DNA from: Cavenderia fasciculata
Taxonomy: Eukaryota; Evosea; Eumycetozoa; Acytosteliales; Cavenderiaceae
Direction of reading: 5' to 3'
Length of the DNA: 64,000 bases
Assembly (NCBI RefSeq): GCF_000203815.1
Contig: NW_004457718.1
Location: 310,001-374,000 of the forward strand
Each line of letters opens with the position of its first letter. The first letter of the stretch is position 1. Under the pieces are notes generated by a model that saw only the letters and a program-made list of their open reading frames with translations, did not search any database and was not told the origin of the DNA. Made by a program: the position numbers and the translations under genes. Below are positions 58,109-64,000 of the stretch, one piece after another.

Positions 58109-61100
58109 ATGAAGATCATCAACATCATTTTCCTCTTCTTCTTCTCCTTCTTCTTAATTGTAAATGGACAAGAATTGGTCCAAGAAGTGAGATGGACATT
58201 AAGCAATGGTGGTAATAACCATGTCTATAGTTTGTACCAAAACACTAATGCAAACATATCACAACCAAATGCTCAAACCTTTTGCAAAGAATTAGATCTT
58301 TACAATACCATTTATTTGGCAACTATAAACTCAAAGCTAGAGTTTGATTTCATTAAAGACCAATTCCTAAGGGGATTGTCTGGAGCAACCAGAGTTTGGA
58401 TTGGAGGTCAAGACCAAAACAAAGATGGTCGATGGAAATATTCTGTTGGAAATGAAGTTGATCAACCTTTATTTAATACATTCTCAAGTCAATGTTTTGG
58501 TATGAAATGTTAAAAGACAAATAATGTAAAAAAATATATATATTAATATGTTAATATCTTTTTGTTTATTTTAGGATTTTGTTTATTTCATCAAGTTCAA
58601 CCTTCATTTGGACAATATTTATCAAAACCTTATTTACAGGTAAGGGGTGGACCGAGTAGCTGGAGATATTTTGGTGAGAGTTCAACAACATCTTCTCCAA
58701 CACCTTACTTTTTGTGTGAGACCAATACTGCACAAGATGAATTGTTTGTGACTAGTACTGGTACTCTAGGTGGAACGGTTTCCATTACCAATGGGTTTAG
58801 ATATGATGTTGAATCAGCCATGGTCACATTTATAAATACCGTTACAAACAAGGAGATACCATGTACTAATCTACAATCCGGTAATGGGTATCATGAATGT
58901 ACAGTACCTCCATTATCAGGTTACTTTAACGTTAAAGTAAATGATAGTACTAGTACAGGTATGGGTTCAAGTATCCATTATAATTGGCAACCTTATCCAC
59001 CATACATTAGAGCTGTTTATCCTGCTAGAAACAAAGGTGACTTGGTGACAGTGATTGGAGAAAATTTCGGAAATGATATTACTAAAATCAAATTAAATGT
59101 TTCAATGACTTATATTAGTAGTTCAGATTATGGTATTATATGTACACCAATAACACCATTCTTTTCAGGTGGTGAAGAAGGAATCCTCACAAGTTTCACT
59201 TGTCGATTAGAAGCAAATCTTGGATCTAAAAATTTCCTCTCTATTGCCATCTCTGTCTCTGGTGTACTTAGTTTTAATTCAAAACCTTTAATTTGTAAGT
59301 AGATAGTACAATAATCCGTATAATATTTATTTAGTCCACCAAATATTCTTTATATTAATCCTATTTCTTTTCATTTAGATTGTGTTGATAGATTTTATTC
59401 ACCTGCTTATTATACTGGTACTTATAACTATTCAAGAGATTGGATCGACCAAGAAATGCAATTATTGGGGTCTGATCAACCAGGTTATATCGGTGTCATT
59501 GATAGTCAAGCACTTTACAAATGTTTGGTTGATACTATTTCAAGACATGAAATTGACAATGACTACCATTTGTGGTTGACTTCTGGTACTGGATTCTTCA
59601 ACTCAAACCAAAGTTATACAATGAATGATGGTCCATTTAAAGGTCAAAAAACATCATTGTTTATTAAACCTACAACTCAAACATTGACAAACTTGGTTTG
59701 TTATAATTTTGATGCCCAAACCATTAATTTCCCAACCGATACTGCGTTTGTAGCTGCACCATTCATTGCTTTTGGTGGTGGGAATCCTTCACCAATCATT
59801 CAAGATGTTGTCTATTTCAGGAATGAGAGTGTACTCTCTATATCAGGTCTATACTTTGGAACTGATATTTCATTTGTATCAATTAATGTTGCAGACAGGA
59901 TTTGTACCAATCCAACCTTTGAAAATACCGACACATCCATCTTGTGTAAACTCGATCCTTCTGATGAGCTGGATATTTACTCAAGTTTGAATGTTAGTGT
60001 CAAATCATACCATTTGTCCTCAACTCTACGTGTCAACCTTCAAAGAAATTGTCCAAAGGATTGCTCTGGACATGGAATATGTGACAAAGACTATGGTTGG
60101 TGTAATTGTGATACTGGATATGACTCGACTGTAGATTGTTCAGTTCTAGTGGTTGACCCATCCCAAACATTGTACAACTCGTCGATTGAAGATAACGGTC
60201 TGACCATTCTATCATCAAAACTAGAAAACACAGTTAGTTTTACATCTGGCATCAAGTATATTCGTGAAATGACACATGATGGAATACAAGTACGAGTGTT
60301 GGAGGTAGACAAGATGCAATTTGCCAAGCAAGAGATTGTTGGTCAAAACACAACACAATTTACTGGCGCTACAGGAGACGGTCTATTTTTGAAAATCAAT
60401 GTTCAACAATTTCAAGAAGGATCAAAGACTCGATTCGCAGATGAAGATATTCAAGTATCACCAAACTCTGTAAAATACAACATTCAAATTAGAAAGTGGG
60501 CTTGGCAATCACCTTTGAATGTTTTACAGATTATATTTGTTTCACAGTCATCTGACAATATCCAAAAAGATAAATGTGGTAGAGATTTGATTCGATTAGA
60601 ATCATCACAATTGGAGGAGGATGGTGACAGTAGTAGTAGTAGTAGTATTTATTGGACAAAGATAGAAGTTGGAAGATCAATGTTGAATAGTAAATTTGCA
60701 AGTAAAATGATTGTAGATGATAAATACTTTGTTAAATCAAAAGTATTGATACTTGACAAATCTGTAACTGATCAACTAGAGAAAACAATCTCTAGTGATC
60801 AACAGAGTGGCACTGTATTTATAGCAATGGAAACACCATATTTCCAAAATGTCATTGAATTGGATCCAGCATTCAATGCATTGGTAGTTGGTGATAAAGA
60901 TGCAAATAACTTTGACGACAATGACGATGGCGATTGTGAAGATGGATTTGCCAAATGGAAGATTATCGCTATTACAGTGACATGTGGTACTGCACTCATA
61001 TCTTTGATCATCGGTGGTTACTTGCTCACTCGAAAATGGATTAAATTAAAATTGGCCGAAAGATTAAACCCAAGTATCATCAATATAAGAATGTCTAATA

Positions 61101-61141
61101 GATTCAGTAGAAAAAGTAAAAAACCATCAAATAATCCATAA
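58109..61141 (+). CDS. C-type lectin / IPT / EGF / ComC-type receptor
   Basis: Exons 58109-58499, 58575-59294 and 59379-61141 give 957 residues. A signal peptide (MKIINIIFLFFFSFFLIVNG) is followed by a C-type lectin-like domain to about residue 185 (FCKELDLYNTIYLATI, VWIGGQDQNKDGRWKYSVG). An IPT/TIG domain starts near residue 270 (PPYIRAVYPARNKGDLVTV) and more IPT-like sequence follows. One EGF domain is near residue 595 (CSGHGICDKDYGWCNCDTGY). A ComC-type domain (YNIQIRKWAWQSPLNVLQII) precedes a membrane helix near residues 897-920 and a short basic tail. It is a cell-surface receptor or adhesin of the dictyostelid ComC/Tgr style. The ligand is unknown. Confidence 0.88.
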
Positions 61142-61744
61142 ATACTACTTAAAGTAATTTGTAATTAAATAATTAAATAATAAAATAAATAAATAAATAT
61201 CATGTTGTAATTATAATTCAATTATAAAATGTACTTCATTTCCAAATCCCAATTAATATATATTATTTATATATAACATATATATACTTGGCATATATGT
61301 TGTTTTTGGGCATACACCAGTTATTAAGGGTAAGTGTTTACCCCACACACATGGGATGAGACCTTAAAGTTTAATTTTTTGTTTTGATCACCCCTCGACT
61401 CAACATACTTTTAATATTTTTCATTCTCCAATCACTCACTTTTAAGTGAGTACTACAACTACATTCTATCATTCATTCATTCAATTCCTCCTCATCACAC
61501 ACACATCTATGTAATGAAATGACAGGCATAACAATGGCACAATTATATTTGATCAAAAGTTGATAGATAATGGTTTGAAGGTTAAATTTTTGAACCATCG
61601 ATTAAATGATTTAATTACTTATAATTATAATCCTCCTCCTCCTCCTCCATCCCTCTACTACGGTATACTCAAATAGTGATGGAAAGCTATTTAAATAGGA
61701 GTCTCTGATCAAATCACTATTTCAACTTTTTTAAAGAGTGATCA
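61142..61744 (+). promoter_or_regulatory. Spacer and duplicated promoter region of the second lectin/ComC copy
   Basis: The first 230 bp is A/T-rich 3' flank. A hairpin GGGTAAGTGTTTACCC lies at 61328-61343. From about 61370 the region matches 57690-58108, including a shorter dyad ATGGTT/AACCAT (61570-61575, 61593-61598) and the block 61651-61696 ending GGAAAGCTATTTAAAT. Confidence 0.6.
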
Positions 61745-63693
<1,949 letters not shown>

Positions 63694-63698
63694 ATAAA

Positions 63699-63900
63699 TC
63701 AAAAAAATGTGAACTTCAAAAATGAAGGTTTTTCAAATTCAAATTTTTTGGGAGGGAAATTAAGCTTGACAACGGCGCGGTGTTCGCATAAAGTATCCCC
63801 GTTGTAGTTTAACTCAACAATTGGTCTGCCAAGCTCCAACCAACGCTTTTTTTCAAACCAATCAAACCAATTTAAATTATTAAAGTAGTTGTAGTAGTAG
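63699..63900 (-). CDS. C-terminal exon of an unidentified gene at the right edge
   Basis: The minus strand reads a coherent frame (KKRWLELGRPIVELNYNGD, CEHRAVVKLNFPPKKFEFE, PSFLKFTFF) to a TGA at 63699-63701. The composition is less A/T-rich than the flanks (GACAACGGCGCGG) and there is no repeat. The frame stays open up to a TAA near 63947 but turns into low-complexity Tyr/Asn sequence above about 63870. An acceptor such as GAAAAAAAG|CGTTGG may start the exon. The rest would lie outside the window. No family was recognised. Confidence 0.45.
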
Positions 63901-64000
63901 TAACAAATAATATCTTTACCACCTTGTTGTAATTAAAGTAGTAGTATTAAAAAGAAGATCGATCAATTATTAGTATCAATCAATTATCATATTGTATATC

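Overview
The window is nuclear DNA of a dictyostelid social amoeba. The signs are very AT-rich intergenic DNA with long A/T runs; short AT-rich GT-AG introns, often GTATGT or GTAAGT at the donor; coding trinucleotide repeats giving Asn, Gln and Ser runs; and typical dictyostelid families (large tandem ankyrin-like arrays, F-box/LRR-like proteins, ComC-type EGF receptors). A Cavenderia-like species is my guess, but the genus is not proven by the sequence. No rRNA, tRNA, CRISPR array or recognisable mobile element was seen.

Layout. 1-8881: the 3' nine-tenths or so of a giant DUF3638/DUF3645 protein gene (three exons, cut by the left edge). 9269-14846: a tandem copy of it that has decayed into a pseudogene. 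15138-16656: two small paralogous minus-strand genes. 17704-37272: nine head-to-tail minus-strand copies of one ankyrin-like family; six look whole, two carry one lesion each and one is a remnant with a large internal deletion. 37706-40464: a divergent pair, a secreted Cys-rich protein and an F-box/LRR-like protein. 40796-44909: three tandem three-exon genes for type I membrane proteins with a cysteine pattern like the Frizzled CRD. 45218-46941: cytosolic phenylalanyl-tRNA synthetase alpha (four exons). 47096-53113: minus-strand genes for a soluble orphan protein, two small two-pass membrane proteins, and an STB6-like protein with a peptidoglycan-binding-like domain, coiled coil and C-terminal anchor. 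53576-53971: an unlisted three-exon gene for a 74-residue Cys-rich protein. 54352-55638: a divergent ankyrin-like relative. 56373-57291: an MRH/ATG27-like membrane protein. 58109-63693: a C-type-lectin/IPT/EGF/ComC receptor gene followed by a decayed tandem copy. The right edge holds the end of another minus-strand coding exon.

The strongest theme is lineage-specific tandem duplication followed by one-sided decay. Three unrelated families each contain a copy in which a large internal deletion joins the 5' part to the 3' end, while patches of near-perfect identity between paralogues point to gene conversion. Products for the secretory pathway or cell surface (Frizzled-CRD-like trio, MRH protein, lectin/ComC receptor, secreted Cys-rich protein) are common in the right half. 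The ankyrin-like array and the lectin/ComC locus are the best candidates for fast-evolving recognition repertoires, but that role is inference.
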